Positions 1 to 7,088 are shown, numbered from the stretch's first letter. The stretch is DNA of 9,395 bases from Mycobacteriaceae bacterium (GCA_019242135.1 JAFAWC010000555.1:1-9395); one strand, 5' to 3'. Numbers and translations are program-made. Notes: generated by a model from the letters alone, not told the origin.

Positions 1-211
1 CGCCCGCCGTGGTGATCGACGCGCCGAACACGAAGGCAAACAGCAGGACGAACATGATCGGCTGCGTGGTGACGTCGCTCAGCATCTCGGGCATACGTTT
101 GGTGTGGATCATGTTGCGTTTCACCATGATCCAAGATTGCTGTGCCAGGTTCGTGGGGCGGGTCGCCGGGCCGCGCGACTGCGCGGCCAGGCGCCGCGTG
201 ACGGTGGTCAT
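1..211 (-). CDS. DrrB-type ABC-2 transporter permease (N-terminal part, cut by window edge)
   Basis: Only the first 70 residues are present; the gene runs off the left edge. The start ATG (209-211) overlaps the TGA of the upstream ATPase gene in an ATGA arrangement, which implies translational coupling. The visible part has a basic cytosolic N-terminus (MTTVTRRLAAQSRG), an amphipathic stretch with SWIMVKRNMIHTKRMPEM, and the beginning of the first membrane helix (PIMFVLLFAFVFGASI). This layout is typical of daunorubicin-resistance DrrB permeases of the ABC-2 family, which form the membrane channel for the DrrA ATPase in the inner membrane. In mycobacteria such pairs export lipids (PDIM exporter DrrABC) or drugs; the substrate here cannot be told. 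Family assignment is good from the N-terminal pattern and the adjacent DrrA, but most of the protein is not visible. Confidence 0.85.
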   Translation of the reverse strand, partial: MTTVTRRLAAQSRGPATRPTNLAQQSWIMVKRNMIHTKRMPEMLSDVTTQPIMFVLLFAFVFGASITTAG

Positions 212-1182
212 GCCGGTTCCTCCTCCGCGTGGTCCCCGGACCCGGCGCGGTGACCGGTCAGCGACAAGAAGACGTCGTCGAGGCTCGGACGCGACAACCC
301 GATGTCATCGACCGCGACATCGCTGTCGCGCAGCCAGCCCGCAACGCGCCACATGTCGGCGAGCCCGTCGGCGGCCGCGGTCAGCCGTCGCGCGCCGCGA
401 TCGACGAACACCTCCGCGCCGGTCTTGCGCAGCAGCGCGGCGGCTACCGCGAGGTCGTCGGCGTGGGACACCGTCACCACCAGGCTGGCGTGACCCGCCC
501 GCTGCTTCAGCTGCAGCGGGGTGCCCTCGGCGATGACCCTGCCCCTGTTCATCACCACGATGTTGTCGGCCAACTGATCGGCCTCCTCCAGGTATTGCGT
601 GGTGAGCAGCGCGGTGGTGCCGTCGTCCACCAGTCGGCGCAGCACGTCCCACAGCTCATTTCTGCTGTGCGGATCCAGACCGGTGGTGGGTTCGTCGAGG
701 AACAGCACCGGCGGGTTCGGCAGCAGGCTCACGGCGAGATCAAGGCGTCGCCGCATCCCGCCGGAATACGACTTAACGGTCCGGTCAGCAGCATCGGCTA
801 TCGAAAACCGTTCCAGCAGTTCGTCGCTCAGCCGGGCCAACTCGCGTCGTGCGATGCCGTAAAGCCCGCCGATCATCCGGATGTTTTCCCGACCGGTTAG
901 CAACTCGTCAACGGTCGCGACCTGGCCCGTCAGCCCCATGTTGCGCCGCACCATGTCGGGCTGCTTGCAGATGTCGTAGCCGGCCACCCGCGCGGTCCCG
1001 CTAGTCGGTTTGGTCAGCGTCGTCATCATCCGCACCGTGGTGGTCTTGCCGGCGCCGTTGGGGCCCAGCAGCCCAAGCACAGTGCCGTGCGGCACCGCAA
1101 AACTCACGCCGTCGACGGCCACGCCGGCGCGGAACGCCTTGACCAACTCGATTGCTTCGATGGCCGGCTGGGATCCGGGCAT
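208..1182 (-). CDS. DrrA-type ABC transporter ATP-binding protein
   Basis: A 324-residue nucleotide-binding subunit of a daunorubicin-resistance-like exporter, acting at the cytosolic face with the DrrB-type permease that overlaps its stop codon. Counted from the chosen ATG: Walker A GPNGAGKTT at about 40-48, Q-loop Gln near 87, ABC signature YSGGMRRR at about 139-146, Walker B VLFLDEPTTGLD at 159-170. The usual H-loop His is Gln (LLTTQYLEEAD), as is normal for the DrrA subfamily. The C-terminal motif RPSLDDVFLSL is the DrrA regulatory tail. An in-frame GTG at 1212 would add 10 residues. I chose ATG 1182 because a -10-like TACCGT lies 7 nt upstream, fitting a leaderless transcript, and because family members begin shortly before this point. 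The gene follows the kinase gene by about 95 nt. Drug versus lipid substrate is unknown. Confidence 0.93.
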   Translation of the reverse strand: MPGSQPAIEAIELVKAFRAGVAVDGVSFAVPHGTVLGLLGPNGAGKTTTVRMMTTLTKPTSGTARVAGYDICKQPDMVRRNMGLTGQVATVDELLTGRENIRMIGGLYGIARRELARLSDELLERFSIADAADRTVKSYSGGMRRRLDLAVSLLPNPPVLFLDEPTTGLDPHSRNELWDVLRRLVDDGTTALLTTQYLEEADQLADNIVVMNRGRVIAEGTPLQLKQRAGHASLVVTVSHADDLAVAAALLRKTGAEVFVDRGARRLTAAADGLADMWRVAGWLRDSDVAVDDIGLSRPSLDDVFLSLTGHRAGSGDHAEEEPA

Positions 1183-1189
1183 ACCCCAA

Positions 1190-1195
1190 ACGGTA
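1190..1195 (-). promoter_or_regulatory. Possible -10 element for leaderless drrA-like transcript
   Basis: On the minus strand TACCGT fits the mycobacterial -10 pattern TAnnnT and ends 7 nt before ATG 1182, so transcription could begin at the A of the start codon. No convincing Shine-Dalgarno sequence sits at a proper distance, and no clear -35 is seen. The motif carries little information by itself; the spacing is what makes it worth recording. Confidence 0.35.
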
Positions 1196-1242
1196 ACGAC
1201 CCGCACGGACACCGTGCCATCGGTTTTCGCCGACGGACAGGG

Positions 1243-1257
1243 GGCGCGGCGGGCGCC
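1243..1257 (-). terminator. Weak GC-only hairpin after the kinase gene
   Basis: GGCGC and GCGCC arms with a 5-nt loop lie about 20 nt beyond the kinase stop codon. An alternative register (GCGGC/GCCGC, 1246-1259) is also possible. There is no U-tract, so this could be a mycobacterial-style weak terminator or simply GC-rich spacer. Confidence 0.25.
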
Positions 1258-1277
1258 GCCAACCCCGCCCTACCGGT

Positions 1278-2894
1278 TCAGGATTTCTGCTGCCACCACT
1301 TGTACAGATCGTCGATGGAAGTTCCGTGGATCACCGCAACGAAATTCTTCGAGTTCTCCGTCCATATCACCACCGCATTGCCGTTCTGGGTACCGCATGC
1401 GAGTTGACCTGCCGCCTGCGTCGGGCTGCTGGTGTAATGCCACGTCCCGGGTGACTGGATCCCGTTGGGGCAGGTCTGCAGCTGGGCGGCTGACGTGATG
1501 TTCTTGAACTGGTCATCGAGCGGGCTCTGATCGCCGTAAAGCCAGAACGTCGCGCTGTCGGGGCCGCCGTCGAGCGCGTCGCAGTCCAAGGTGGACAGTG
1601 CGTTGTCTTTCGCCGGGTGCTGCGGAGTGCACGTGCTGCGCTGGTACCCGGCGTGGGTGATCAGGCCGATGAGGTTGTCGTCGTCGGCGGTGTAGCCCGA
1701 CGGCGGCACGCTGGGTGTGGTCGTGGTGGTACCGGATCCGCCCGTGGACAGCACGCCGGTCGTGACCAGCACGACGGCGACAACCACGGCCAGGATGACG
1801 GCCACCCCCACACCGATGAGCCACGGCGGAACCTTCGGGCCCCTCGTCGGCGAACCCGCCGCAGGTTGGAACCCCGTCCACGGGGACTGGGCGGGCATGT
1901 ACTGGGGGCCGCTCCCGCTGCCCGACCACCATCCCGACGGCGCGACGTTCGGCCCGCTGGCGGGCGGTTGCGGAGGCGGTCCAAACGCCGGGCCAGTCGG
2001 CGGAGCCCCCTCCTCGCTGCGTTCGAGAATGTTGGCCGCACGCCGCTGATCGGTCGTGGTCAGCGCGTCCAGGGCGGCGACAGCCAATTCTCCGGCGGTG
2101 GCATACCGGTTCTCGGGTTCCTTGGCCATGCCGCGTGCGATCACCCGATCCAGCCCTATCGGGACTCCGGGATGAACCTGGCTCGGCCGCGGGGCCGGAG
2201 CGGTCAGATGGGAGGTGATCAGCGAGCTGAGACTGTTGGCCTTGTACGGGCGCGAGCCCGTGAGGCACTCGTGCAACACGCACGCCAACGAGTAAATGTC
2301 GGAGCTGCTGGTGACGTCCTTGTTCCGGAACCGCTCGGGCGCCATGTAATTGAAGGTGCCGACCATCGTCCCCATCTGGGTGAGCCGCTCGTCAGACGCC
2401 GCGGTGGCCAAGCCGAAGTCGACGAGATAGGCGAAGTCGTCACGGGTGATCAGGATGTTCTCCGGCTTCACATCACGGTGCATGACACCAACCTCGTGCG
2501 CGGCATCCAGCGCCGAGGCGACCTGGCGCACGATCGCGACCGCCCGCGCCGGCGCCAGCGGACCCTCGTCAACCAGGATCGAGTGCAGGTCCACCCCATC
2601 GATCAAGCGCATGTCCACAAAGAGCAGCCCGTCGATCTCGCCATAGTCGTGGATCGGCACGACATGGGGCTCCTGCAGCCGTCCCGCGGCGTGCGCCTCC
2701 CGCTGCATGCGTTTGCGGAACACGTCGTCCCTGGACATCGCCTCGGGCAACAGCTTCAACGCCACGATGCGGTCCTTGGCGGTGTCCTCGGCCTCGTAGA
2801 CCTCGCCGAAGCCACCGGCGCCGATCAACCGTCTCAGGTGGTAGGGACCAAATTGCGAACCCACTCGCGAGCCCTCGGAGGCGCCGCCGCTCAT
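1278..2894 (-). CDS. Transmembrane Ser/Thr protein kinase, PknH/PknE type, EmbR-linked
   Basis: A 538-residue eukaryotic-like receptor kinase. The cytosolic catalytic domain spans about 16-275: glycine loop GAGGFGEV (25-32), VALK Lys47, alpha-C Glu66, HRDVKPEN (Asp141, Lys143, Asn146), DFG 159-161, MAPE near 184-187. The activation loop has Thr172, Thr176 and Thr180 in a TQMGTMVGT context like the phosphorylated loop of PknH. A Pro/Gly-rich linker (about 295-355) leads to one membrane helix (about 358-380), a Thr/Pro stalk and an external domain of about 135 residues with four cysteines (422, 438, 475, 500), enough for two disulfides. It lies 119 nt behind embR, as pknH follows embR in M. tuberculosis, so phosphorylation of the EmbR FHA partner is likely. 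PknH is longer (about 626 aa), and its sensor as I recall it does not resemble this one, so I withhold the symbol. The ATG is preceded by a strong purine-rich SD (GAGGGGGAGAGG). Confidence 0.95.
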   Translation of the reverse strand: MSGGASEGSRVGSQFGPYHLRRLIGAGGFGEVYEAEDTAKDRIVALKLLPEAMSRDDVFRKRMQREAHAAGRLQEPHVVPIHDYGEIDGLLFVDMRLIDGVDLHSILVDEGPLAPARAVAIVRQVASALDAAHEVGVMHRDVKPENILITRDDFAYLVDFGLATAASDERLTQMGTMVGTFNYMAPERFRNKDVTSSSDIYSLACVLHECLTGSRPYKANSLSSLITSHLTAPAPRPSQVHPGVPIGLDRVIARGMAKEPENRYATAGELAVAALDALTTTDQRRAANILERSEEGAPPTGPAFGPPPQPPASGPNVAPSGWWSGSGSGPQYMPAQSPWTGFQPAAGSPTRGPKVPPWLIGVGVAVILAVVVAVVLVTTGVLSTGGSGTTTTTPSVPPSGYTADDDNLIGLITHAGYQRSTCTPQHPAKDNALSTLDCDALDGGPDSATFWLYGDQSPLDDQFKNITSAAQLQTCPNGIQSPGTWHYTSSPTQAAGQLACGTQNGNAVVIWTENSKNFVAVIHGTSIDDLYKWWQQKS

Positions 2895-2937
2895 CGCCTC
2901 TCCCCCTCACGTCGAAGGCAGCCGTTTGCCAGGGTTC

Positions 2938-2943
2938 ACGCTA
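2938..2943 (-). promoter_or_regulatory. Possible -10 element for the pknH-like gene
   Basis: TAGCGT on the minus strand fits TAnnnT and lies in the embR-kinase gap, predicting a 5' UTR of about 35 nt that includes the strong SD. The -35 region is not canonical. It is overlapped by an inverted repeat GGCAC-N9-GTGCC (2961-2979), which could be an operator. This would give the kinase its own promoter in addition to read-through from embR. Confidence 0.3.
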
Positions 2944-3013
2944 GCGTCTGGGCGGGGTCCGGCACCACAAAACCGTGCCCCTCGTCTCGGGCGGCGAACA
3001 GTCGCGCCGCGAT

Positions 3014-4171
3014 TCATGCGGAGGTCGGAGCGCTCTTGGGCGGCCCGATCTCGAAGGTGAAGTCGTGCACGCTGATGCCGATGTGGTCGCCGTCGCCGAG
3101 CGTGGCGCTGCCCCGGATGCGTTGGTGACGCACTTTGACCCCGTTGGCCGACCGCAGGTCGGTGATCACGAAGTTGGTTCCGGTGTCGATGATGACGGCG
3201 TGATGCCTGCTGACGCTGGCGTCGTCGATGACAACGTCGTTGTCGGCGAGGCGGCCGATCGTGGTGGCTGCCGCGGTCAACGGATAGCGGCGTCCGGCAT
3301 CGTCGCGCAGTACCGCGGCCGCCGATTCGGACTGAACCAGCGTGCGCTGCTCCAGAACTGTGATCGCGTGCGCAGCAGTGCTGCGCGCGGCGGTCTTGAC
3401 GTCCAGGGGCTCTTGTCGCAAGATCCGCGCCTGCAGCTCCGACACCGTCGGGCCGGGATCGACACCCAGATCGTCGGCCAGAATGGCCTTGAGCCGAGCG
3501 AATGCCTCGAGAGCTTCCGACTGGCGTTCCGCGAGGTAGTAGGCGGTGATCAGTTGCGCCCACAGTGGCTCATGATAGGGATGCTCGGCGGTCAGGCCCT
3601 CGAGTTGGCCGATCATGGCATATGCTCGGCCGCAGGCGATTTCGGCCTCGGCAAGCGCGGTGTGAACCAATACCTTGTCCTCGGTCAGGGCGGTCGAGAA
3701 CGCATCGACGAAGTGAAAGCTACGCAGATCATCGAGCACCGGACCGCGCCACTCGGTCAGTGCGGCGGTGAGGTGGCGGCTGGCCTCCTCGAAGCGGCCC
3801 GCTGCGGCGGCCTGCACGCCGGCATTCTTCGCGGCGACGAACCGGCCGATGTCACAGTCGGTTTCGCGGGCGTTGAGTCGATATCCCGGCGGCGCACTGA
3901 CCAAGACGGCGCGCGCATCGACGCCGGCGCCGCCGAGGAGTCTGCGCAGATTCGACACGTAGCTGTGCAAGCTTGCCCGTGCGCCTGAGGGCGGCCACTC
4001 CTCCCACGCACCCGACAACAGGGAGTCCATGCTGACCGGCCGGTTGCGGTTCATCACGAGCAGCGCCAGCACCGCGCGCTGCTTGGGGGTACCCAGCGGC
4101 AACTCCGTGTCGCCGACCCGCATCTGCAGCGGCCCGAGGACACCGAACGCCACGCTGTTGCTTGTCGCCAC
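3014..4171 (-). CDS. embR: EmbR-family transcriptional regulator (SARP-type DNA-binding, BTAD and FHA domains)
   Basis: A 385-residue regulator in the same three-part order as M. tuberculosis EmbR (388 aa): OmpR/SARP-like winged helix (about 8-98, with FGVLGPLQM, GTPKQRAVLALL and SYVSNLRRLLGG), bacterial transcriptional activation domain (about 105-255), and FHA domain (about 295-375). The FHA phosphothreonine-binding residues are present: Arg307 in IGR, Ser321 and His323 in SRHH, Asn343 in SANG. EmbR regulates embCAB, the arabinosyltransferases of arabinogalactan and lipoarabinomannan synthesis, and is phosphorylated by its neighbouring kinase; that role is known for the family and inferred here. 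The reading frame is open to GTG 4219. I chose GTG 4171 because GGAAGGGAG sits 7 nt upstream and the N-terminus then matches EmbR in length. The adjacent kinase fits. Whether this is the only embR in the genome, or a second copy, cannot be seen. Confidence 0.93.
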   Translation of the reverse strand: MATSNSVAFGVLGPLQMRVGDTELPLGTPKQRAVLALLVMNRNRPVSMDSLLSGAWEEWPPSGARASLHSYVSNLRRLLGGAGVDARAVLVSAPPGYRLNARETDCDIGRFVAAKNAGVQAAAAGRFEEASRHLTAALTEWRGPVLDDLRSFHFVDAFSTALTEDKVLVHTALAEAEIACGRAYAMIGQLEGLTAEHPYHEPLWAQLITAYYLAERQSEALEAFARLKAILADDLGVDPGPTVSELQARILRQEPLDVKTAARSTAAHAITVLEQRTLVQSESAAAVLRDDAGRRYPLTAAATTIGRLADNDVVIDDASVSRHHAVIIDTGTNFVITDLRSANGVKVRHQRIRGSATLGDGDHIGISVHDFTFEIGPPKSAPTSA

Positions 4172-4188
4172 TTGAGTGCTCCCTTCCA

Positions 4189-4216
4189 GGACGGCGGCGT
4201 CCCGCTCATTGTGAGC
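4189..4216 (-). promoter_or_regulatory. Two adjacent inverted repeats in the embR leader
   Basis: The 69-nt gap between the peptidase stop and the embR start holds GGACG-GCGG-CGTCC (4189-4202) followed after one base by GCTCA-TTG-TGAGC (4204-4216). Both have perfect 5-bp arms. They could be an operator (possibly for EmbR itself or another regulator) or a double hairpin that attenuates read-through from the peptidase gene. They lie just upstream of the SD at 4179-4187. No clear promoter hexamers are visible. Confidence 0.35.
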
Positions 4217-4240
4217 CACCAGCGACTCTGTGGTACGCGA

Positions 4241-4987
4241 TTACTTGCCAGTTCGCTCGGTGACGATCATCCTGAAACCGTCGGGCTTCCACGCTTGCAT
4301 GAACGTGGCGATCGAGACCTGCTCGTCGCGACCGTCGGGGGTGCCGCTGTCGTTGAGGTGCACGATCCCGCGCTTCGTGTCCACGCCGGTCACCACGAGA
4401 GCGTGATCGGCCTCCGTGCGCTGGCCGTCGGAGCTGTTCCAGATCGTCTCGGCGTTCACGCCGGCGATCACCCTGCGCCCGGCGGCGAGGTACTTCTCAA
4501 GCGCCTCCAGCCCGGTCGCCACGCCGCTCTGCCCGGCGGTGTCGCTGTCGGTGATCACGCCGGTGATACCGTAGTGGGCCAACAAGACCACCTCGTCCTC
4601 GGGTGAGGTGCCCATGCCGTCCGTGGCGTCGCTGGGGTTGTCCGGCTTGATGTAGACGGAGCCGGGATGGGTCTTCGACGGGGTCTTCTCCGCGACGTCG
4701 ATGATCTCCTGCTCGGTGGGCATGTGCCCGGTGAGCTGGCCGACCACGTCAGCCACCGACATCAGTGCGCAGTCGTCGTAGTGCTGTTCGCGCCAAAACT
4801 TGGCGGCCGCGGCCGGGTCGCCGTAAACCATGCCGGTGTCGACCTCGGGCGCCGGCGCGGCTGTCGCCGGACCGGCGAGGCTCACCGCAGCACCGGCGAC
4901 GCCGGCCGTCGCGGCCACGCCGATGACGGTCGCGGCAGCGGTCGCGCGCAGTGCAGCGGCGACCCGGTTCTTGAAGGTGTTCGTCAT
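4241..4987 (-). CDS. Secreted C39-like (papain-fold) cysteine peptidase or related protein
   Basis: A 248-residue protein with a Sec signal peptide: basic start (TFKNRVAAALR), a long Ala/Val/Gly core (about 15-38) and a likely cut at ATA-AP near residues 43/44. The mature part has the C39-like layout: YDDCALMSVADVVGQLTG with candidate nucleophile Cys73, then ADHALVVTGVD with His195, then HLNDSG with Asn212/Asp213 as the third residue. There is no membrane anchor, so it should be exported. C39-like domains cleave peptides or act as inactive binding folds; the substrate here is unknown. It is 69 nt upstream of embR and probably co-transcribed. In M. tuberculosis the gene before embR (Rv1268c) also encodes a predicted exported protein of similar size, and an alignment would show whether they are orthologues. 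The ATG has AAAAGGG 9 nt upstream, but that site lies inside a hairpin (4997-5034). Confidence 0.85.
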   Translation of the reverse strand: MTNTFKNRVAAALRATAAATVIGVAATAGVAGAAVSLAGPATAAPAPEVDTGMVYGDPAAAAKFWREQHYDDCALMSVADVVGQLTGHMPTEQEIIDVAEKTPSKTHPGSVYIKPDNPSDATDGMGTSPEDEVVLLAHYGITGVITDSDTAGQSGVATGLEALEKYLAAGRRVIAGVNAETIWNSSDGQRTEADHALVVTGVDTKRGIVHLNDSGTPDGRDEQVSIATFMQAWKPDGFRMIVTERTGK

Positions 4988-4996
4988 GTGGGTTGG

Positions 4997-5034
4997 CCCT
5001 TTTCTCTACGCGTGGTAGGTGCGTGAGAAAAGGG
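4997..5034 (-). promoter_or_regulatory. Long hairpin in the peptidase mRNA leader that sequesters its ribosome binding site
   Basis: In the minus-strand RNA, CCCTTTTCTC pairs perfectly with GAGAAAAGGG. The stem continues, after one bulged base, with ACGC/GCGT, enclosing a 9-nt loop (ACCTACCAC). GGTT/AACC flanks could add a further short outer stem. The 3' arm contains the only good SD (AGAAAAGGG), 9 nt before ATG 4987, so the folded form should block ribosome entry. There is no U-tract, and the structure is too close to the start codon for an ordinary terminator. It could equally be a DNA operator with 10-bp arms. Confidence 0.6.
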
Positions 5035-5077
5035 TGGAACCCGGCGCTGCAGGGATCCTCAAGAGAAACTTGGAACA

Positions 5078-5093
5078 GCGGGACTTGCCCCGC
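5078..5093 (-). terminator. Weak hairpin after pks16
   Basis: GCGGG and CCCGC arms with a 6-nt loop start 14 nt past the pks16 stop codon, followed on the minus strand by TGTTCCAAGTTTCTCTT, a partly T-rich stretch. With only five pairs it may give partial termination before the peptidase gene; read-through is plausible. Confidence 0.3.
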
Positions 5094-5106
5094 CGAGCGT
5101 GCTACC

Positions 5107-6741
5107 TCAGCTGACCAGCGCCACCGAGTTCGCGCGGCGCAGCTTGCCCGACGGCGTCTTCGGGATCGTGCCGGGGCCGAGCACGACGACGTTGCGGGGC
5201 CGCACGTCGACCTCGGCGACCACCTCGTGGGCGACCCGGTGCTCGATCCGGCGCACCGCCGCGGGATCCTCCCAGGCATTCGACTCGACGGCGACGGCGA
5301 ACGTTTCCCGGGAATGACCCGCATCGAGGCGCACTGCGACCGCACAGCCGGGACGGACCCCGTCGACACGACAGGCCGCGCGTTCGATGTCGGTCGGGTA
5401 GATATTGCGGCCAGCCATGATGATGACGTCTTTGACCCGTCCGCACACCACGACGTGGCCGTTCTCCATCAGGTAGCCGAGGTCGCCGGTGTCATACCAG
5501 CCGTGGTTGTCCTGCGCCGGCACGAAGCCACCCATCGTGAGGTAGCCCGGGGTCAGTGCCTCGCCGCGCAGCTCGATGATGCCCACCCCGCGGGTCGGCA
5601 GCAGATTGCCGTCTTCATCGACGATGCGTGCCTCAAGGTCCCGCAGCAGCGGGCCCAGCGAGGCCAGCCGGCGCGTGTTGCCCTTGGTCGCCGGCACCGC
5701 CCGGCGCAGTGCGGCGAGCAGGTCGGCGTCCACCTCGTCGACCACCAGACCGGCGCCGCACTCGGAAAACGCCACCGCCAGCGTCGTTTCAGCCATTCCA
5801 TAGGCGGGCAGGATCGCATCCGCGCGCAGCCCAAACGGCCTTCCCGCGTCGATGAGATCTTCGACGTCGGCGGGCTCGACAGGCTCGGAACCCGACAGCG
5901 CGAACCGCAGCGTCGACAGGTCGAACTGGCCTGGTTTCGCCTGCTTGCGCAGCCGCTTGGCGAACAGCGCATAGGCGAAGTTCGGCGCGGCCGTCATCGT
6001 GCCGCGGTACTTGTCAATCAGCTTGGCCCACAGCAGCGTGTCACGAAGGAAGTCCATCGGGGTGACCTTGACGAGCTCGGCACCGAAGTACATCGGCACC
6101 GTCAAGAAGCCGATCATGCCCATGTCATGGAAGCAGGGCAGCCAGCTGACCATCACGTCGCGGTCGACGTCGTACTGGGCGCCGATGAACATGGCCTCGG
6201 CGTTGGAGTACACGTTGCGATGCGTGATCACCACGGCCTTGGGCGAGCCAGTCGACCCGGACGTCAGCTGCATCAGCGCGACGTCGTCTTCACCGGTTTC
6301 GACCGGGTCGATCGGCTCGGCGGCGAGCAGCTGCTCGACAGTGACGACCTTGACGCCGCGCTCTTGCAGGACCGGGGCCGCGGCGAGGAACGGGTCGGAC
6401 ACGACGACGGCCTTGGCCTCGATCATGTCGATCACGGTGGTGGTGTCGTGGGCCCACAGCGCGAGGTCGGTGCGTGGGGTGGGCTGATGCAGCATCGTCA
6501 GGCTGGCGCCGCGCATCCACAGGCCCTGCGCCGTCGGGGCGATCTCAACCGGAGCGCCGGCCAGCACCCCCACCGCGTCGCCGGGTCCGACACCGGCCGC
6601 GGCCAGGCCGCCCGCGATGCGCCGAGCCTTCTGATGCACCTCACCCCAGGTGTGCCGAACGGGGGCGTGTGGCTCGCCGGTCACCATGCCCCTGGTGGTG
6701 CTCAGGGCGTTGCGGTACATCTTCTCGGTGAACCTGCTCAC
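5107..6741 (-). CDS. pks16: Acyl-AMP ligase / acyl-CoA synthetase, Pks16 type
   Basis: A 544-residue member of the adenylate-forming (ANL) superfamily, cytosolic, which activates a fatty or other carboxylic acid as acyl-AMP and passes it to CoA or a carrier protein. Motifs: P-loop [11 protein letters not shown] (159-169), [13 protein letters not shown] (199-211) shared with mycobacterial FadD ligases, YGMAE (314-318), YDTGD (416-420), GRVKD with Arg435, and the C-terminal catalytic Lys533 in [10 protein letters not shown]. It has the length I recall for M. tuberculosis Pks16 (Rv1013) and the same position after ispE. The pks name is misleading, because no ketosynthase or other PKS domain is present. 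The SWLP-HDMG pattern leans toward a fatty-acyl-AMP ligase, but the ligase/synthetase choice depends on an insertion I cannot judge by eye. GTG 6741 has an ideal SD (AGGAGG, 5-nt spacer). Confidence 0.93.
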   Translation of the reverse strand: MSRFTEKMYRNALSTTRGMVTGEPHAPVRHTWGEVHQKARRIAGGLAAAGVGPGDAVGVLAGAPVEIAPTAQGLWMRGASLTMLHQPTPRTDLALWAHDTTTVIDMIEAKAVVVSDPFLAAAPVLQERGVKVVTVEQLLAAEPIDPVETGEDDVALMQLTSGSTGSPKAVVITHRNVYSNAEAMFIGAQYDVDRDVMVSWLPCFHDMGMIGFLTVPMYFGAELVKVTPMDFLRDTLLWAKLIDKYRGTMTAAPNFAYALFAKRLRKQAKPGQFDLSTLRFALSGSEPVEPADVEDLIDAGRPFGLRADAILPAYGMAETTLAVAFSECGAGLVVDEVDADLLAALRRAVPATKGNTRRLASLGPLLRDLEARIVDEDGNLLPTRGVGIIELRGEALTPGYLTMGGFVPAQDNHGWYDTGDLGYLMENGHVVVCGRVKDVIIMAGRNIYPTDIERAACRVDGVRPGCAVAVRLDAGHSRETFAVAVESNAWEDPAAVRRIEHRVAHEVVAEVDVRPRNVVVLGPGTIPKTPSGKLRRANSVALVS

Positions 6742-6969
6742 GACAACCTCCTGGGTTCCGTAGCGCGATGTCGCCGGCTGTGCGGCTCGTCGGCTTCGTG
6801 GCGCCGCCGACTTCGCGGCATTGCCGCAGAGGCCCGGGCATTAATGCTCCGCCTGCTTGATGGCGCTTCATAAGAGGCGCGCATACACAATTGGGGAGCG
6901 GTTTCATTGCGAAACGGTGTTGATGCCCCGTGCGGTCCAGTCTTGCTCGGTGTCCTGCGGTGGTACGAC
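6742..6969 (-). other. Non-coding, palindrome-rich leader between ispE terminator and pks16
   Basis: No credible gene is seen here. The stretch holds several symmetric sequences: GTCGGC-N11-GCCGAC (6789-6811), GCGGCA-T-TGCCGC (6815-6827), GCCCGGGC (6832-6839), GCATTAATGC (6838-6847) and GTTTC-N5-GAAAC (6901-6915). They may be operators or leader-RNA structure for pks16. I found no convincing -10/-35 pair. M. tuberculosis has a small gene (Rv1012) between ispE and pks16; I see no counterpart. The SD of pks16 is at 6747-6752. Confidence 0.4.
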
Positions 6970-7000
6970 GGTCGCCCACCCCGAAACCGGGTGGGCGACC
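6970..7000 (-). terminator. Perfect 12-bp hairpin downstream of ispE
   Basis: GGTCGCCCACCC pairs with GGGTGGGCGACC around a 7-nt loop (CGAAACC), starting about 88 nt beyond the ispE stop. No T-tract follows on either strand. Strong GC hairpins without a U-tract are common at mycobacterial gene ends, so an ispE terminator is the likeliest reading. The symmetry also allows a protein-binding site or an element of the pks16 leader. The rest of the ispE-pks16 gap near 7001-7088 shows nothing else I can name. Confidence 0.6.
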
Positions 7001-7088
7001 ACGAAGTGGGATCACTGACGTACACCGCGGATGATCTTAAACTCCTCTTAGAGTAGGCGGCAAACCGTGTGTCGTTTTGAGGCGTGGG

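Noticed and set aside
1617..3128. Open plus-strand frame of 503 codons antisense to the large kinase
   Set aside because: It has no domain or plausible start signal, and runs through the kinase gene and into embR. It is a codon-bias shadow.
4172..4219. 16-codon N-terminal extension of EmbR from GTG 4219
   Set aside because: It has no SD, would translate the inverted repeats, and makes the N-terminus longer than that of EmbR. GTG 4171 has GGAAGGGAG at the right distance.
4993..6873. Open plus-strand frame of 626 codons antisense to pks16
   Set aside because: It mirrors the real gene in a GC-rich genome, shows Arg/His/Gly-rich composition and no recognisable domain. The opposite strand has a complete ligase with all motifs and an ideal SD.
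6641..7025. Two minus-strand frames (95 and 124 codons) in the ispE-pks16 gap, possible Rv1012 counterpart
   Set aside because: Both run across the 12-bp hairpin, are rich in Arg/Ser/Pro, one overlaps the pks16 start, and neither resembles a known protein or has an SD.
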